Shown: positions 17,085 through 27,023, counted from the stretch's first letter. The stretch: DNA of 64,000 bases from Duganella sp. sic0402 (GCF_019219065.1 NZ_JAHUWK010000011.1:1-64000), one strand, 5' to 3'. The notes: generated by a model from the letters alone, not told the origin. Program-made: numbers and translations.

Positions 17085-19646
17085 TCAGAACTTGTGCGTC
17101 AGCTTCAGCGAGGCGAAGCGGCCGCGCGGGTCGGCCTGGGTGTAGTCGAAGAAGGATTGCGACGAATCCCACGACGGACGGGTGTTGGCCAGGTTCAGCA
17201 CCGTCAGGCCGAGCGAGGTTTTTGGCGTGACCTGCCACGCCACGTTCAGGTCGACGGTGGCGAATGGCGCCACGGTGTCGCCCTTGCGGGTGGTTTGCTC
17301 GTAGCCGTCGACATAGGTCCAGGTCAGCGTGCTGGCCCAGTTGCCGATGTCCCAGGTGGCGGCCGTCACGCCGCGCCATTTCGGGATCGAGCCGAAGTAG
17401 TTGGTGCCGGCGCCATTGGTCAGCGCCGCGCCGGTCGACAGCGGTGCTTCAAATTTCAGCACGCGGCTCAACTGGCCGTTGATGGTGAGGTTGCCCCATT
17501 CCTTGCCGACGAAGCGCTGGCGCAGGTCGATGTCCACGCCTGACACGCGGCGCTCGCCCTGGTTGGCGTACTGGCGGTACAAGGTCAGGATGCGGCCGTC
17601 GGCACCGCGCACGATGTTTTGCGGCGCGGTGGCTTCGTTGGCGATGATGGTGTCGGCGCTTTCGGTGCCGATCACGCCTTTCTGGCGGATGCGGTAGTAG
17701 TCGACGCCGATGCTGCTGTTCTTCGACGGCGCGATGACGAAACCGAGATCCACGTTGTTCGAGCGCTCCGGCCCCAGGTCCGGATTGGCGCGCGTGATGT
17801 TGGTGATGCCGCGCGCCTGTGTTGGCGAGATCGGGTCGCGCGGGTCCAGCACATTGGCGTAGCTGACGGCGGTACTGTTGGTGATTTCCGGCAGCGATGG
17901 TGCGCGGAAGCCGCGTGACGCGGTGCCACGCAGCAGCAGCCATTGATACGGTTCGTAGCGCAGGCTGGCCTTCGGCGAGAAGGCGCTGCCGAAGTCGTCG
18001 TAATGGTCGCCGCGGCCGGCCAGGTTCAGGCTCAGTTCCTTGCGCAGCGGGACGTTGAACTCGGCGAACACCGCCGTTACATCGCGCTGGCCTTTGATGA
18101 TGTTGATGGCGGGGCGCAGCTCGGTGCCGCTCAATACGGCGGTCGACGTGTTGGAGTCCATCTCCTCGCGGCGCCATTGCGCGCCAAATGCAAAGCCGAC
18201 GTCGCCGGCCGGCAGCGAGAACAAATCTTTCGATGCCGAGAAGTCGACCGTGGTCAGTGTCGATTCAGCCGGACGCAGCGTGGCCAGGCGCAGCGATTGG
18301 CGGATCGCTTCGCTGTTTTTCGACTGGTCGGCGAAGTTGTAGCTGCCCTTGGCCAGCGCATCCTGGAATACATAGCGGTTGACGAAGTTATCGACGGTTT
18401 CTTTCAGCTTGCTGCCGGAGCGGCCCAGCGACGCATCGTAGGTCCAGCCGGCAGCCGTGCCTTTAACGCCGGTCAGCGCGCGATAGAAGTCGACCCGGCC
18501 AACCTTCATGCGTGGCCCCAGGTCAAACAACGTGGCGTTGATGTCCACCGGCGTCGTGCCCGGATTGTTCGGATGGCCCACCGGCAGCGTGACAGCGATA
18601 TTGTCCAGCGACTGGGTAGCATTGTTCCAAGCACGCAGGCCGGTGCCCACCGACAGTGGCGCGCTGAAGGTTTGCGCCGCGCTGGAGTAGCCGTACATCA
18701 GGTCCGCGTACACGTCGGTGTCTTGGTTGAGGCGCAGGGTGCCGCGCAAGGCGGTGTGCACGCGCTTTACGCCCGGAATCAGGGTCTTGTACTGCGCCGG
18801 GTTATACGCCAGCACGGTGCCGGTCTTGCCCGGCGTGATGTCGCCGTAAGGAAGCAGTTGCAGCGGCCCTTGCGCACCACCCAGCAGTTTGGTGGGATCG
18901 GTGCCGTAGTAGTTGGTCGGGACCCACGCCAGCGTGCCGTTTTTATAGCCACGGAAGTCGCTGCCGGCCAGCCACGACACATCGCTTTGCTGCAGCTTGT
19001 CGCGTTCCATCGCGTCGGCCGAGAACACCACGCTGTAGCCGTCGCTATCCAGTTTGCCGAAGCCGGTTTTCAGCGCTACGCTTTTTTCGGTCTGGCCGGT
19101 GCCTTCGGTCGAGCTGCCGACTTGTGCTTTCAGTTCAGTGCCGGTGTATTCCTGGTAGAGGATGATGTTGACCACGCCGGCCACCGCATCCGAACCGTAC
19201 ACCGACGAAGCGCCATCCTTCAGCACTTCGATGCGCTGCACAGCCTCCATCGGCAGGCTATTCAGGTCGACAAAGGTCTCTTGCAGATTTTGCGCGGTGG
19301 CGAAGCTGGAGACGCGTTTGCCGTTCACCAGGATCAGCGTGTTTTTCTGGCCCAGGCCGCGCAGCGACAGGCCCGCCGTGCCGGCCGAGAAGCTGCCGGT
19401 GAATTGTTCGTTGTAGCTGTTGCCGCTGTTGGCGGAAATCGCGCGCAGCACGTCGGCGACGGCGGTCTTGCCGGTCGCTTCCAGGTCTTTGGCGGTAATC
19501 ACCTGCACCGCGCTGGCGCCTTCCTTCTGCGTGACGCGGATGTTGGAGCCGGTGATGACCACGCGTTGCAGCTCGTCTTGTGCAGCGGCGAAAGTGGGGA
19601 AGGCGGCGGCGATGGCCAGGACCAGAGACAGTTGTTTCATATGCAT
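17085..19646 (-). CDS. TonB-dependent receptor (plug-domain, substrate unknown)
   Basis: An 853-residue outer-membrane receptor on the minus strand. It has a short signal peptide (KQLSLVLAIAAAFPTFAAAQ), a TonB-box-like QRVVITGSNI, and a plug with LSLRGLGQKNTLILVNGKR and IEVLKDGASSVYGSDAVAGV. The barrel ends in LKLTHKF. This is the large TonB-receptor type that also serves peptides, sugars and other substrates, so iron is not certain. The annotated ATG is followed two codons later by another ATG; neither has a good ribosome binding site. It shares the divergent upstream region, which contains a strong Fur box, with the next receptor, although the box is about 120 bases from this gene. Confidence 0.85.
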   Translation of the reverse strand: MHMKQLSLVLAIAAAFPTFAAAQDELQRVVITGSNIRVTQKEGASAVQVITAKDLEATGKTAVADVLRAISANSGNSYNEQFTGSFSAGTAGLSLRGLGQKNTLILVNGKRVSSFATAQNLQETFVDLNSLPMEAVQRIEVLKDGASSVYGSDAVAGVVNIILYQEYTGTELKAQVGSSTEGTGQTEKSVALKTGFGKLDSDGYSVVFSADAMERDKLQQSDVSWLAGSDFRGYKNGTLAWVPTNYYGTDPTKLLGGAQGPLQLLPYGDITPGKTGTVLAYNPAQYKTLIPGVKRVHTALRGTLRLNQDTDVYADLMYGYSSAAQTFSAPLSVGTGLRAWNNATQSLDNIAVTLPVGHPNNPGTTPVDINATLFDLGPRMKVGRVDFYRALTGVKGTAAGWTYDASLGRSGSKLKETVDNFVNRYVFQDALAKGSYNFADQSKNSEAIRQSLRLATLRPAESTLTTVDFSASKDLFSLPAGDVGFAFGAQWRREEMDSNTSTAVLSGTELRPAINIIKGQRDVTAVFAEFNVPLRKELSLNLAGRGDHYDDFGSAFSPKASLRYEPYQWLLLRGTASRGFRAPSLPEITNSTAVSYANVLDPRDPISPTQARGITNITRANPDLGPERSNNVDLGFVIAPSKNSSIGVDYYRIRQKGVIGTESADTIIANEATAPQNIVRGADGRILTLYRQYANQGERRVSGVDIDLRQRFVGKEWGNLTINGQLSRVLKFEAPLSTGAALTNGAGTNYFGSIPKWRGVTAATWDIGNWASTLTWTYVDGYEQTTRKGDTVAPFATVDLNVAWQVTPKTSLGLTVLNLANTRPSWDSSQSFFDYTQADPRGRFASLKLTHKF

Positions 19647-19768
19647 TTGTAAAGAGGTGTAAAGACGGACGCACTATAACGGTGCAAGTAACCTCCATGG
19701 AACGAATCATTCGCCGTATGCTTATATGTTTTCTGCATAGTCTGGCCGGATTGCGCTTCTCCGCAATT

Positions 19769-19787
19769 GATAATGATTCGCATTATC
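19769..19787. promoter_or_regulatory. Strong Fur box in the divergent receptor promoter
   Basis: GATAATGATTCGCATTATC matches 16 of 19 consensus positions and is a near-perfect palindrome. It is 35 bases before the plus-strand receptor ATG at 19823 and 122 bases before the minus-strand receptor start. Iron-responsive repression of the plus-strand receptor-reductase operon is the likely role. Confidence 0.85.
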
Positions 19788-19822
19788 TATAGAATGTTCG
19801 CATTCTTCTTATTGGCCTTCCC

Positions 19823-21919
19823 ATGCGTCTCCTTCCTGTTTATCTCGCGCTCGCCGCTGTATTCCCTGCTTACTTGCCTGCTTACGCACAGCAGGCTGAC
19901 GATCAAGTTCTGCAAGCCGTCAAAGTGACCGCTGCGCGGGCGGATGGCTTCGCGCCGAAAACGGTGGAAGCGGGCAGCTTCCGTGGCGCCGACATCATGG
20001 ACGTGCCGTCCACCGTCAACGTCATCACGCGCGAAGTGCTGGAGTTGCAGGCGGCCGGCGGCTTGTACGACGCGGTGCGCAATACCGCCGGTGTCACGCG
20101 CCAGCAGAACGGCGGCGAAACCTGGGACCAGCTGGTCATACGCGGCATCGCCGTCGAGAACCGCACCAACTACCGCCTGAACGGCTCGCTGCCGATCATG
20201 AACTTCTCGCAGGTGCCGATGGAAGACAAGGAGCGGGTGGAAGTGCTGAAGGGCGCAACCGCGCTGTACTACGGCTTCACTTCGCCGGCCGGCGTGGTCA
20301 ACTTCGTCACCAAGCGCGCCGGCGCTACGCCAGTCAGCACGGTCGGCATGACGGTCGACCAGAATGGCAGCGCAGTCGCCACCGCCGATGTGGCGCGCCG
20401 CTTCGGCGAAGCGCAGCAGGTGGGTGTACGCGTCAACCTGGCCGGCGGCACGCTGGCATCCTTCATGGACGATGTGGGTAACGGCAACCGCAAGTTTGCG
20501 TCGGCTGCGCTGGACTGGCGCGTCAATTCGCGCCTGCTGCTGAAGGCCGATCTGGAATACGACAAGCGCCGCGTCACCGAGCAGGCAGGCATACAGCTGC
20601 CGACCGCCGTCAACGGCGTCATCACGCTGCCACCGGCGGTGGACCCGAAACGGCTGATCGGCCCGGACTGGGCGCGCTTTGAAGCGGAAACCAAAAACGT
20701 GCTGCTGCGCGCCGACTACGCGCTCAGCGACCACTGGGCGCTGACCGTGGAAGCCGGCCACTCCGAAACCGCGCGCGACCGTTCGCTGGCCATCTTCCGC
20801 CTGACCAATGCGGCGGCGCTGGTCACCGGTGCAGGCCGCATCACCGGCAACCTGCAACACAGTGTGGTCGATTCCGACATGCTGCGCGCGGAACTGGCGG
20901 GCACCGTCAAGACCGGCCCGGTCCAGCATGACCTGACCTTCGGCGCGACGCGCACCGACAAAGGCCAGGATCCGATCTACCAGACCAACTACACCATCGC
21001 CGCACAGAACCTGTACAACCCGGCGCCGATCACCAGCTACACCGTCAGCGCGCGTCCGACCTCGCCCACCACCGCGCAGCTGGACTCGCGCGATTCCGGC
21101 GTGTATGCGCTGGACCGCCTGACCTTCTCGCCGAACTGGCAGGCTGTGGCTGGCGTGCGCCATGTGCAGTACCGCAGCGATCAGGGCACGAACCACTATG
21201 ATGTCAGCAAGACCACCCCGATGGCGGCGCTGATCTACAAGGTGAACAGCGATATGTCGTTCTACGCCTCGTCGTCGCAAGGCCTGGAAGAAGGCGAGAC
21301 TGCGCCGACCGGCAGCGCCAACGTCGGCACGCGCATGGCGCCAGGCGTCAGCCGCCAGAAGGAACTGGGCGCGCGCTGGCGCGTGCCGGGCGGCACGCTG
21401 CTGCAGGCGGCGCTGTTCGACATCAAGCGTCCGGGCTATTACACCAACACCGCCAATATCTTCACCGCCGATGGCGAGCAGCGCTATCGCGGCCTGGAGC
21501 TCTCGGCGCAGGGCAAGCTGACGCGCCAGCTGTCGTGGCAGTCGTCGGCGCAGCTGCTCGATCCGGAATTCCGCCGCATCAATGCGGACTACAACGGCAA
21601 GCTGCCGGAAAACGCGTCCAAGCAGACCGCCAGCACTTTCCTCGCCTATGCGCTGGACAGCGTGCCCGGCCTGTCGTTCAACGGCGGTGCGTATTACACC
21701 GGCCGCCGCCCGGTCAACGATCTGAATCAGGCCTTCCTTGGCGGCGTGACGCTGTTTAGCGCCGGCGCGCGCTACGCTACCAGCATCATGGGCAAGAACA
21801 CCGTATGGCAGGCCAATATCGATAATGCGGCCGACAAGCAGTACTGGGCTGGCGCCGGCACCCGCCTGGCTTCCGGCGCACCGCGACTGATTAAACTGAG
21901 CGTGAAGGTGGATCTGTGA
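19823..21919 (+). CDS. TonB-dependent siderophore receptor
   Basis: A 698-residue outer-membrane siderophore receptor. The signal peptide ends at PAYAQQ (about residue 23). LQAVKVTAAR acts as the TonB-box region. The plug contains VPSTVNVITREVLEL, LVIRGIAVENRTNYRLNG and VEVLKGATALYYGFTSPAGVVNF. The barrel ends in LIKLSVKVDL. Its TGA overlaps the GTG start of the PepSY-flavoprotein gene, so receptor and reductase are translationally coupled. The near-perfect Fur box 35 bases upstream predicts iron control. The ligand is not identifiable from sequence. Confidence 0.9.
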   Translation: MRLLPVYLALAAVFPAYLPAYAQQADDQVLQAVKVTAARADGFAPKTVEAGSFRGADIMDVPSTVNVITREVLELQAAGGLYDAVRNTAGVTRQQNGGETWDQLVIRGIAVENRTNYRLNGSLPIMNFSQVPMEDKERVEVLKGATALYYGFTSPAGVVNFVTKRAGATPVSTVGMTVDQNGSAVATADVARRFGEAQQVGVRVNLAGGTLASFMDDVGNGNRKFASAALDWRVNSRLLLKADLEYDKRRVTEQAGIQLPTAVNGVITLPPAVDPKRLIGPDWARFEAETKNVLLRADYALSDHWALTVEAGHSETARDRSLAIFRLTNAAALVTGAGRITGNLQHSVVDSDMLRAELAGTVKTGPVQHDLTFGATRTDKGQDPIYQTNYTIAAQNLYNPAPITSYTVSARPTSPTTAQLDSRDSGVYALDRLTFSPNWQAVAGVRHVQYRSDQGTNHYDVSKTTPMAALIYKVNSDMSFYASSSQGLEEGETAPTGSANVGTRMAPGVSRQKELGARWRVPGGTLLQAALFDIKRPGYYTNTANIFTADGEQRYRGLELSAQGKLTRQLSWQSSAQLLDPEFRRINADYNGKLPENASKQTASTFLAYALDSVPGLSFNGGAYYTGRRPVNDLNQAFLGGVTLFSAGARYATSIMGKNTVWQANIDNAADKQYWAGAGTRLASGAPRLIKLSVKVDL

Positions 21920-24324
21920 AAAAGCTCTGGTTCCAGCTGCATTGGTTTGTCGGCATTACGGCCGGCACGGTCCTGATGGTGATCGGCCTGACCGGCGCCA
22001 TTCTGGCGTTTCGTGAACAGATAATCGATGCGCTGAATCCGGGCGTGCGCAACGTCGCCGTGCAGGATGCGCCGGTGCTGTCGCCGCAGCAGTTTGCACA
22101 AGCGGCGCGGCTGGCCAAGCCGCACGAGCGCGTCACCAGCATCATCCTGTACGACACGCCAGGCTCCAGCGCGCGCATCGGCCTGGCGCCGGCGCCGGGC
22201 GAGCGCCGTGGCGTCACGGTTTACCTCAATCCCTACACCGGCGCCTTGCTGCCGGAGCTGAAGTATGAAGGCTTCTTCGAGTGGAATGAGCGCATGCACC
22301 GCTTCCTGCTGATGGAGCGCGATACCGGCAAGATGTTCAGCGGCACGCTGGCCTTCATGCTGCTGGGGCTGACCTTGACCGGCCTGTATCTGCGCTGGCC
22401 GCGCCGCGTGTGGGACTGGCGCACCTGGTTGACCTTCGACACCCGCATGAAGGGCCGCTCCTTCCTGTGGGGCCTGCACTCGGTGGTGGGCACCTGGGTG
22501 ATGGTGGTGTTTGTGATGTTCACGCTGTCCGGCGTGTACTGGGCTTTTGATCCGATCCGCAATATGGCGGATGGCTGGATGGGCACCTTGCGTCCGCCGC
22601 GCGAAGCGGCCGCGCCGAAACCGAAAGGCGCCAAGCCGCCGAAGTCCGAGCCGGCTGACTTGAGCGCCAGCTGGGAAACGTTCCAGAAGAACGCGCCGAA
22701 CTGGCAAATGGCCTTCCTGCGTCCGCCGGAGCGCGCCACTGCGCCGCTGCAAATTCTGTGGGTCGCCAAGGACGCCACGCATGTGCGCGCGCGCAGCAGC
22801 ATGACCATCAACCAGCAGACCGGCGAGTTAGTGAAGAACGAGCTGTACGCCGACAAGCCGCTCGGCGCACGCATCCAGTCGACCATCTACCCGCTGCACA
22901 TCGGCACCTACTTCGGCGTGGTCGGCCAGATCATCGTCTTCATTGCCGCATTGGCGCTGCCAGGCTTTGGCATCACCGGCTGGATGCTGTACCTGGACCG
23001 CCGCAAGCAGAAACGTATCGCCCGCGCCGAGCGCGCGCAGTTTGCTGCTGGCGCCAGCGGCATTGCCTCAGCGGGCGCTGATGCCGATGCGGTATTGATG
23101 GCCTACGCCAGCCAGACCGGCCAGGCCGAGCGTCTGGCGCTGCAAAGCGCGGCCGCGCTGCAAAAAGCCGGCGTGCTGGTGCATGTGCATTCGCTGGAAA
23201 AACTGACGCCGCCGCAGCTGGGCAAATATCGCCGAGCGCTGTTCGTCGCCAGCAGCTTTGGCGAAGGCGAACCGCCCGACAGCGCGCGCCGCTTCGCGCG
23301 CCTGCTGAACGCGGCCAAGGAAGAGCTCAAGCATGTGCAGTACGCCGTGCTGGCGCTGGGCGATCGTAACTATGCAGAATTCTGCGGCTTCGGCCATGCG
23401 CTGGACCAGCGCCTGGCCGGTATGGGCGCGCAGCCGCTGCATCCGATGATTGAAGTGGACAACGGCGATGCGGGCGCACTGGCCCGCTGGGGCGCTGCGC
23501 TGCGCGGCTTGATGGGCGATGGCGCGGCTGATTCAGCCGACGTGGCGCTGAGCGCCGCCGCCAGTGATGACGACTACGCCAGCTGGCGCCTGGAGAAACG
23601 CGTGCTGCTCAATCCCGGCAGCATTGGTTTCCCGCTGTACGAGATCACGCTGAGCGGCCTTATCGGCGCCGGCTGGCGTCCGGGCGCACTGGTGGACATC
23701 TGGCCGGGCCATTACGGTGTGGATGCGACACCGCGTCGCTATTCGCTGGCGTCGGTGCCGCAAGATGGCAGCATGCAGCTGATCGTGCGCCAGGTGCGCT
23801 GCGAGGAAGGCCTGGGCCTGGCCTCCGGCTGGCTGACTGACCATGCGGCGCCTGGCGACGAGGTGCGGGTGCGCCTGATCGCCAATCCTGCGTTTGATGC
23901 GTATCAATTCCCCGCGCCGGCCATCTATATCGGTAACGGCTCTGGACTGGCTGGTCTGCGCTCGCATCTGCGCGGCCGTGTGCTGGAAGGCGCGCAGCGC
24001 AACTGGTTGATTTTTGGCGAACGACAGCAGGAGCATGACGCCATCTGCGCAGAAGAAATCCAGGGTTGGCGTGCTAAAGGCTATCTGCCTGAACTGGACC
24101 TGGTGTACTCGCGTGATGTCACTGGCGGCGGCTATGTGCAGGACGTGATGCGCGAGCGCGCCGGCGAGCTGCGTGCATGGATCAACGATGGTGCGGTGAT
24201 CTTCGTCTGCGGCAGTCTGCAAGGCATGGCTGGCGGGGTTGATGTGGCGCTGGCCGACATCATCGGCCGCGCGCGGCTGGATCAGTTGGCGGAAGAGGGC
24301 CGCTATCGACGCGACGTGTATTAA
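21916..24324 (+). CDS. PepSY-flavodoxin-flavoprotein reductase fusion (ferric siderophore reductase-like)
   Basis: An 802-residue inner-membrane fusion. Residues 1-370 are a PepSY-associated membrane part with hydrophobic helices (about 10-32, 138-158, 192-215, 335-360) and conserved LHWFVGITAGTVLMVIGLTG. A flavodoxin domain (about 390-535) shows MAYASQTGQAERLA and SSFGEGEPPDSARRFARLL. The last part (about 550-802) is an FAD/NAD(P)H reductase with PRRYSLASVP, IYIGNGSGLAGLRSH and FVCGSLQGMAGGV, as in sulfite reductase flavoprotein. Such fusions beside siderophore receptors are thought to pass electrons from NADPH to ferric siderophores at the inner membrane. The GTG start overlaps the receptor stop. 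The domain calls are solid; the substrate is inferred. Confidence 0.85.
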   Translation: MKKLWFQLHWFVGITAGTVLMVIGLTGAILAFREQIIDALNPGVRNVAVQDAPVLSPQQFAQAARLAKPHERVTSIILYDTPGSSARIGLAPAPGERRGVTVYLNPYTGALLPELKYEGFFEWNERMHRFLLMERDTGKMFSGTLAFMLLGLTLTGLYLRWPRRVWDWRTWLTFDTRMKGRSFLWGLHSVVGTWVMVVFVMFTLSGVYWAFDPIRNMADGWMGTLRPPREAAAPKPKGAKPPKSEPADLSASWETFQKNAPNWQMAFLRPPERATAPLQILWVAKDATHVRARSSMTINQQTGELVKNELYADKPLGARIQSTIYPLHIGTYFGVVGQIIVFIAALALPGFGITGWMLYLDRRKQKRIARAERAQFAAGASGIASAGADADAVLMAYASQTGQAERLALQSAAALQKAGVLVHVHSLEKLTPPQLGKYRRALFVASSFGEGEPPDSARRFARLLNAAKEELKHVQYAVLALGDRNYAEFCGFGHALDQRLAGMGAQPLHPMIEVDNGDAGALARWGAALRGLMGDGAADSADVALSAAASDDDYASWRLEKRVLLNPGSIGFPLYEITLSGLIGAGWRPGALVDIWPGHYGVDATPRRYSLASVPQDGSMQLIVRQVRCEEGLGLASGWLTDHAAPGDEVRVRLIANPAFDAYQFPAPAIYIGNGSGLAGLRSHLRGRVLEGAQRNWLIFGERQQEHDAICAEEIQGWRAKGYLPELDLVYSRDVTGGGYVQDVMRERAGELRAWINDGAVIFVCGSLQGMAGGVDVALADIIGRARLDQLAEEGRYRRDVY

Positions 24325-24364
24325 GCCCCAGACCCCGCGCGCTGTCGCCGTGCGGGTTCGGGGC
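24325..24364. terminator. Hairpin between convergent genes
   Basis: CCCGCGC (24334-24340) pairs with GTGCGGG (24350-24356) and is flanked by outer GCCCC/GGGGC arms (24325-24329 and 24360-24364). It fills the gap between two converging stop codons. There is no T tract, so it may act as a bidirectional transcription barrier. Confidence 0.45.
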
Positions 24365-24366
24365 CG

Positions 24367-25410
24367 CTACAACGCTGTCTCGTAGCCTTCGAGGACGTTC
24401 ACGACATTCACCCCGAGTTCCTTCACCGCATAGCCGCCTTCGAAGATGAAGGCGGTCGGCAGATTGAGCCACGCCAGGCGTTCGCCGATTTTCAGATAGT
24501 CCGAACTTTGCAGCGCGAAACGCGACAGCGGGTCGCCGGCAAAGGTATCCACGCCCAGCGACACCACCAGCGCGTCCGGCGCAAAGCTGCCGATGCGGAT
24601 GCAGGCGGTTTCCAGCGCCGAGAACCACGCTTGCGGACTGCTGCCCGCCGCCAGCGGCAGGTTGAGGTTGAAACCGTGGCCCGCGCCTTCGCCGCGCTCG
24701 TCCGCGTGGCCCAGATAGAACGGAAATTCATCGCGCGGATCGGCATGTATCGAGATGAACAGCACATCGTCACGCTGATAGAAGATGCTTTGCGTGCCGT
24801 TGCCGTGATGGTAGTCGATGTCGATGATGGCGACCTTGCGCGCGCCATCGTCCAGCATGTGCTGCGCCGCCAATGCGGCATTGTTCAGGAAGCAGTAGCC
24901 GCCGAAGAAATCCGCGCCGGCATGGTGGCCGGGCGGGCGGCTCAACACAAAGGCGCCGCGCTCGCCCAGGCGCAGCGCGTGCGCCGCGTTGACCGCGCAA
25001 TCGGCGCCGGTCTTGGCGGCGGTCCAGGTGCCGGCGGTCAGCGGCGTGCCGTTGTCCATCGAGTACAAGCCCATGCGGGCGGCGAAATTCTGCGGCTCGA
25101 CGTCGCTGCGCAGCGTGCGCACCGGCCACACCGAAGGGAAGGCGTCCTTGCCCGCATTGGCCGGGTCCAGCGCCACCCATTCGCTCCAGGCGTTGCGCAG
25201 GAAGTGCAGATAGCGCGGCGTGTGAACGCGCTCCAGCGACATCAGCGGCACGCCATGCGGCGTGACGATGCGGCCCAGGCCGCGCCGGCCCAGCTCCGCC
25301 AGCACCGAATCTACACGCTCCGGCTTTTCAAAGCAGGGCACCGGCGCGCCGCGAAAAAATTCGTGGCGGCCTTTGTGCTGCGCGTGCAGTTCGTTGTAGA
25401 AGGTGAGCAT
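24367..25410 (-). CDS. Histone deacetylase-family acetylpolyamine amidohydrolase
   Basis: A 347-residue zinc hydrolase of the histone-deacetylase superfamily. RPPGHHAGADFFGGYCFLNN gives the tandem His pair, IDIDYHHGNGT gives the zinc-binding Asp and His, and SLGVDTFAGDP gives the second Asp. The bacterial class removes acetyl groups from polyamines or related small amides, and the length and insert pattern fit that class better than acuC. I placed the start at ATG 25410, two bases after the gshA stop; the longer frame would run into gshA. The two genes are therefore one transcript. The specific substrate is inferred from the family. Confidence 0.85.
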   Translation of the reverse strand: MLTFYNELHAQHKGRHEFFRGAPVPCFEKPERVDSVLAELGRRGLGRIVTPHGVPLMSLERVHTPRYLHFLRNAWSEWVALDPANAGKDAFPSVWPVRTLRSDVEPQNFAARMGLYSMDNGTPLTAGTWTAAKTGADCAVNAAHALRLGERGAFVLSRPPGHHAGADFFGGYCFLNNAALAAQHMLDDGARKVAIIDIDYHHGNGTQSIFYQRDDVLFISIHADPRDEFPFYLGHADERGEGAGHGFNLNLPLAAGSSPQAWFSALETACIRIGSFAPDALVVSLGVDTFAGDPLSRFALQSSDYLKIGERLAWLNLPTAFIFEGGYAVKELGVNVVNVLEGYETAL

Positions 25411-25412
25411 TG

Positions 25413-27023
25413 TTAGTCGCAGTCGCGCGACTGGCACAGGTTGCTGTTGCGGTAGGCGGCGACATAGTCGTCGAAGTTGGCTTGCGGCGCGGCTTCCATC
25501 TCGGCTTGTTCGGCCAGCGAGGCGGCGGCCAGGCCATCAAAGTACGCGGCTTCCTCAGCGCTTGGCGGATGGCTGCGGAAGTAGGCCGCGTGCTGTTCGC
25601 TTTGCGCCAGCGCGAAGGCGTTGAAGGAATTGCCGTGCGCCTTCAGCGCTTCCAGCACCTGCGCCGATGGCGTCAGCGTGGCATCGTTCAGCTTCAGCGA
25701 CTGCACCGCCAGCGCGTCGGCGTGGGCACTGTCGCCGCGCAGCGTGTCCAGCAGCTCGGCCACCGGGCGGATGCGCTCCAGCAGCGCGGCGCCCCACACC
25801 GGCAGCGGTACCTCCTCCTCGCCGTTGTGCAGCGTCAGGCCGGGACGGCGGCCTTCCTTGACGGTGCGCGCGAAGTTCTCGGTGTGCCGTGCGCTTTTCT
25901 CCGGCGTGATCTGCGCGCTTTCTTCCAGCGCGCAGAACAGCAGGAAGGCATCAAGGAAGCGGCCGGCCTGCTCGCTGATGCCGACCGGTTGGAACGGATC
26001 GACATCCATGCAGCGTACTTCGATGTACTGCACGCCGCGCGCGCACAGTGCCTGGATCGGCCGCTCGCCGGTCTGGATCACGCGTTTCGGGCGGATGGTG
26101 GAGTAGTACTCGTTTTCGATTTGCAGCACATTGGTGCTCAGCTGTATCCATTCCCCGTCGCGCTTGGTGCCCAGCGCCGCATACGGCTCGTATGGCTGGT
26201 TGACCGCTTTGGTCAGCGCTGCCACGTAGCTGTCCAGACAGTTCTCGTGCGGGCTCAGGCCCGACTGGGCGTCGTTCTGGTAGCCCAGGTCGCTCATGCG
26301 CAGGCTGGTGGCGTAGGGCAGGTACAGCGTGTCGGCGGACAGCTGTTGCAGCTTGTGCGGACGGCCGCGCAGGAAGCCGGACGACAGCACCGGCGAGGCG
26401 CCGAACAAATACATCAGCAGCCAGCTGTAGCGGCGGAAGTTGCGGATGGTGGCCAGGTAGGCTTCCGACTGGAAGGAACGTGCCGTCTGGCGTTTGCTGG
26501 CCGGCTGATCGCCAGCCTCGTGCTCGGCCAGCACACGCCACAGGCGTTCGTCCAGCGAATAGTTGTAGTGGATGCCGGCGATGCATTGCATGGCCTTGCC
26601 ATAACGCAGGGCCAGGCCGCGCCGGTACACATGCTTGAGCGTGCCGAGGTTGGAGCTGCCATACCAGGCGATCTCGATCTCTTCTTCAGCCGGCAGCTGG
26701 CACGGCATTGACTGGCTCCACAGCAACTCGTCGCCGAGCTTGCTGTAGGCATAGCGGTGAATGCCATCCAGCTTGGCGATGGTGGCGGCGATGTCTTGCT
26801 CGGCCGGGGTGATGAACTCCAGCAGGGTCTCGGCGTAATCAGTGGTGATTTGCGGATGCGTCAGTGCCGAACCCAGTGCGGCCGGATGCGGCGTGCGCGC
26901 CAGATGGCCGGCGCGGTCCACGCGCAAGGTCTCCCGCTCGATGCCCCGCAATCCGCCAGCCAGCACGGCGCGGTGTTTTTCTTCGGCCAGCAAGGCCAGG
27001 CGTCGTGTCAAAAGAGTTGGCAA
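25413..27023 (-). CDS. gshA: Glutamate-cysteine ligase
   Basis: Gamma-glutamylcysteine synthetase, the first step of glutathione synthesis in the cytoplasm. The 536 residues are the usual length of the proteobacterial GshA. Diagnostic stretches are GLRGIERETLRVD near the N-terminus (ATP/glutamate site), TTDYAETLLEFITP, MPCQLPAEEEIEIAWYGSSN, and QCIAGIHYNYS. The start is TTG at 27023, preceded by AGAAAGGA at good spacing. The downstream polyamine-amidase-like gene starts two bases after its stop, so they form an operon, a pairing that may join glutathione and polyamine metabolism. Confidence 0.93.
   Translation of the reverse strand: MPTLLTRRLALLAEEKHRAVLAGGLRGIERETLRVDRAGHLARTPHPAALGSALTHPQITTDYAETLLEFITPAEQDIAATIAKLDGIHRYAYSKLGDELLWSQSMPCQLPAEEEIEIAWYGSSNLGTLKHVYRRGLALRYGKAMQCIAGIHYNYSLDERLWRVLAEHEAGDQPASKRQTARSFQSEAYLATIRNFRRYSWLLMYLFGASPVLSSGFLRGRPHKLQQLSADTLYLPYATSLRMSDLGYQNDAQSGLSPHENCLDSYVAALTKAVNQPYEPYAALGTKRDGEWIQLSTNVLQIENEYYSTIRPKRVIQTGERPIQALCARGVQYIEVRCMDVDPFQPVGISEQAGRFLDAFLLFCALEESAQITPEKSARHTENFARTVKEGRRPGLTLHNGEEEVPLPVWGAALLERIRPVAELLDTLRGDSAHADALAVQSLKLNDATLTPSAQVLEALKAHGNSFNAFALAQSEQHAAYFRSHPPSAEEAAYFDGLAAASLAEQAEMEAAPQANFDDYVAAYRNSNLCQSRDCD

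Noticed and set aside
17943..19652. 569-codon plus-strand frame opposite the third TonB receptor
   Set aside because: It is a GC-rich shadow of the receptor and has neither a ribosome binding site nor motifs.
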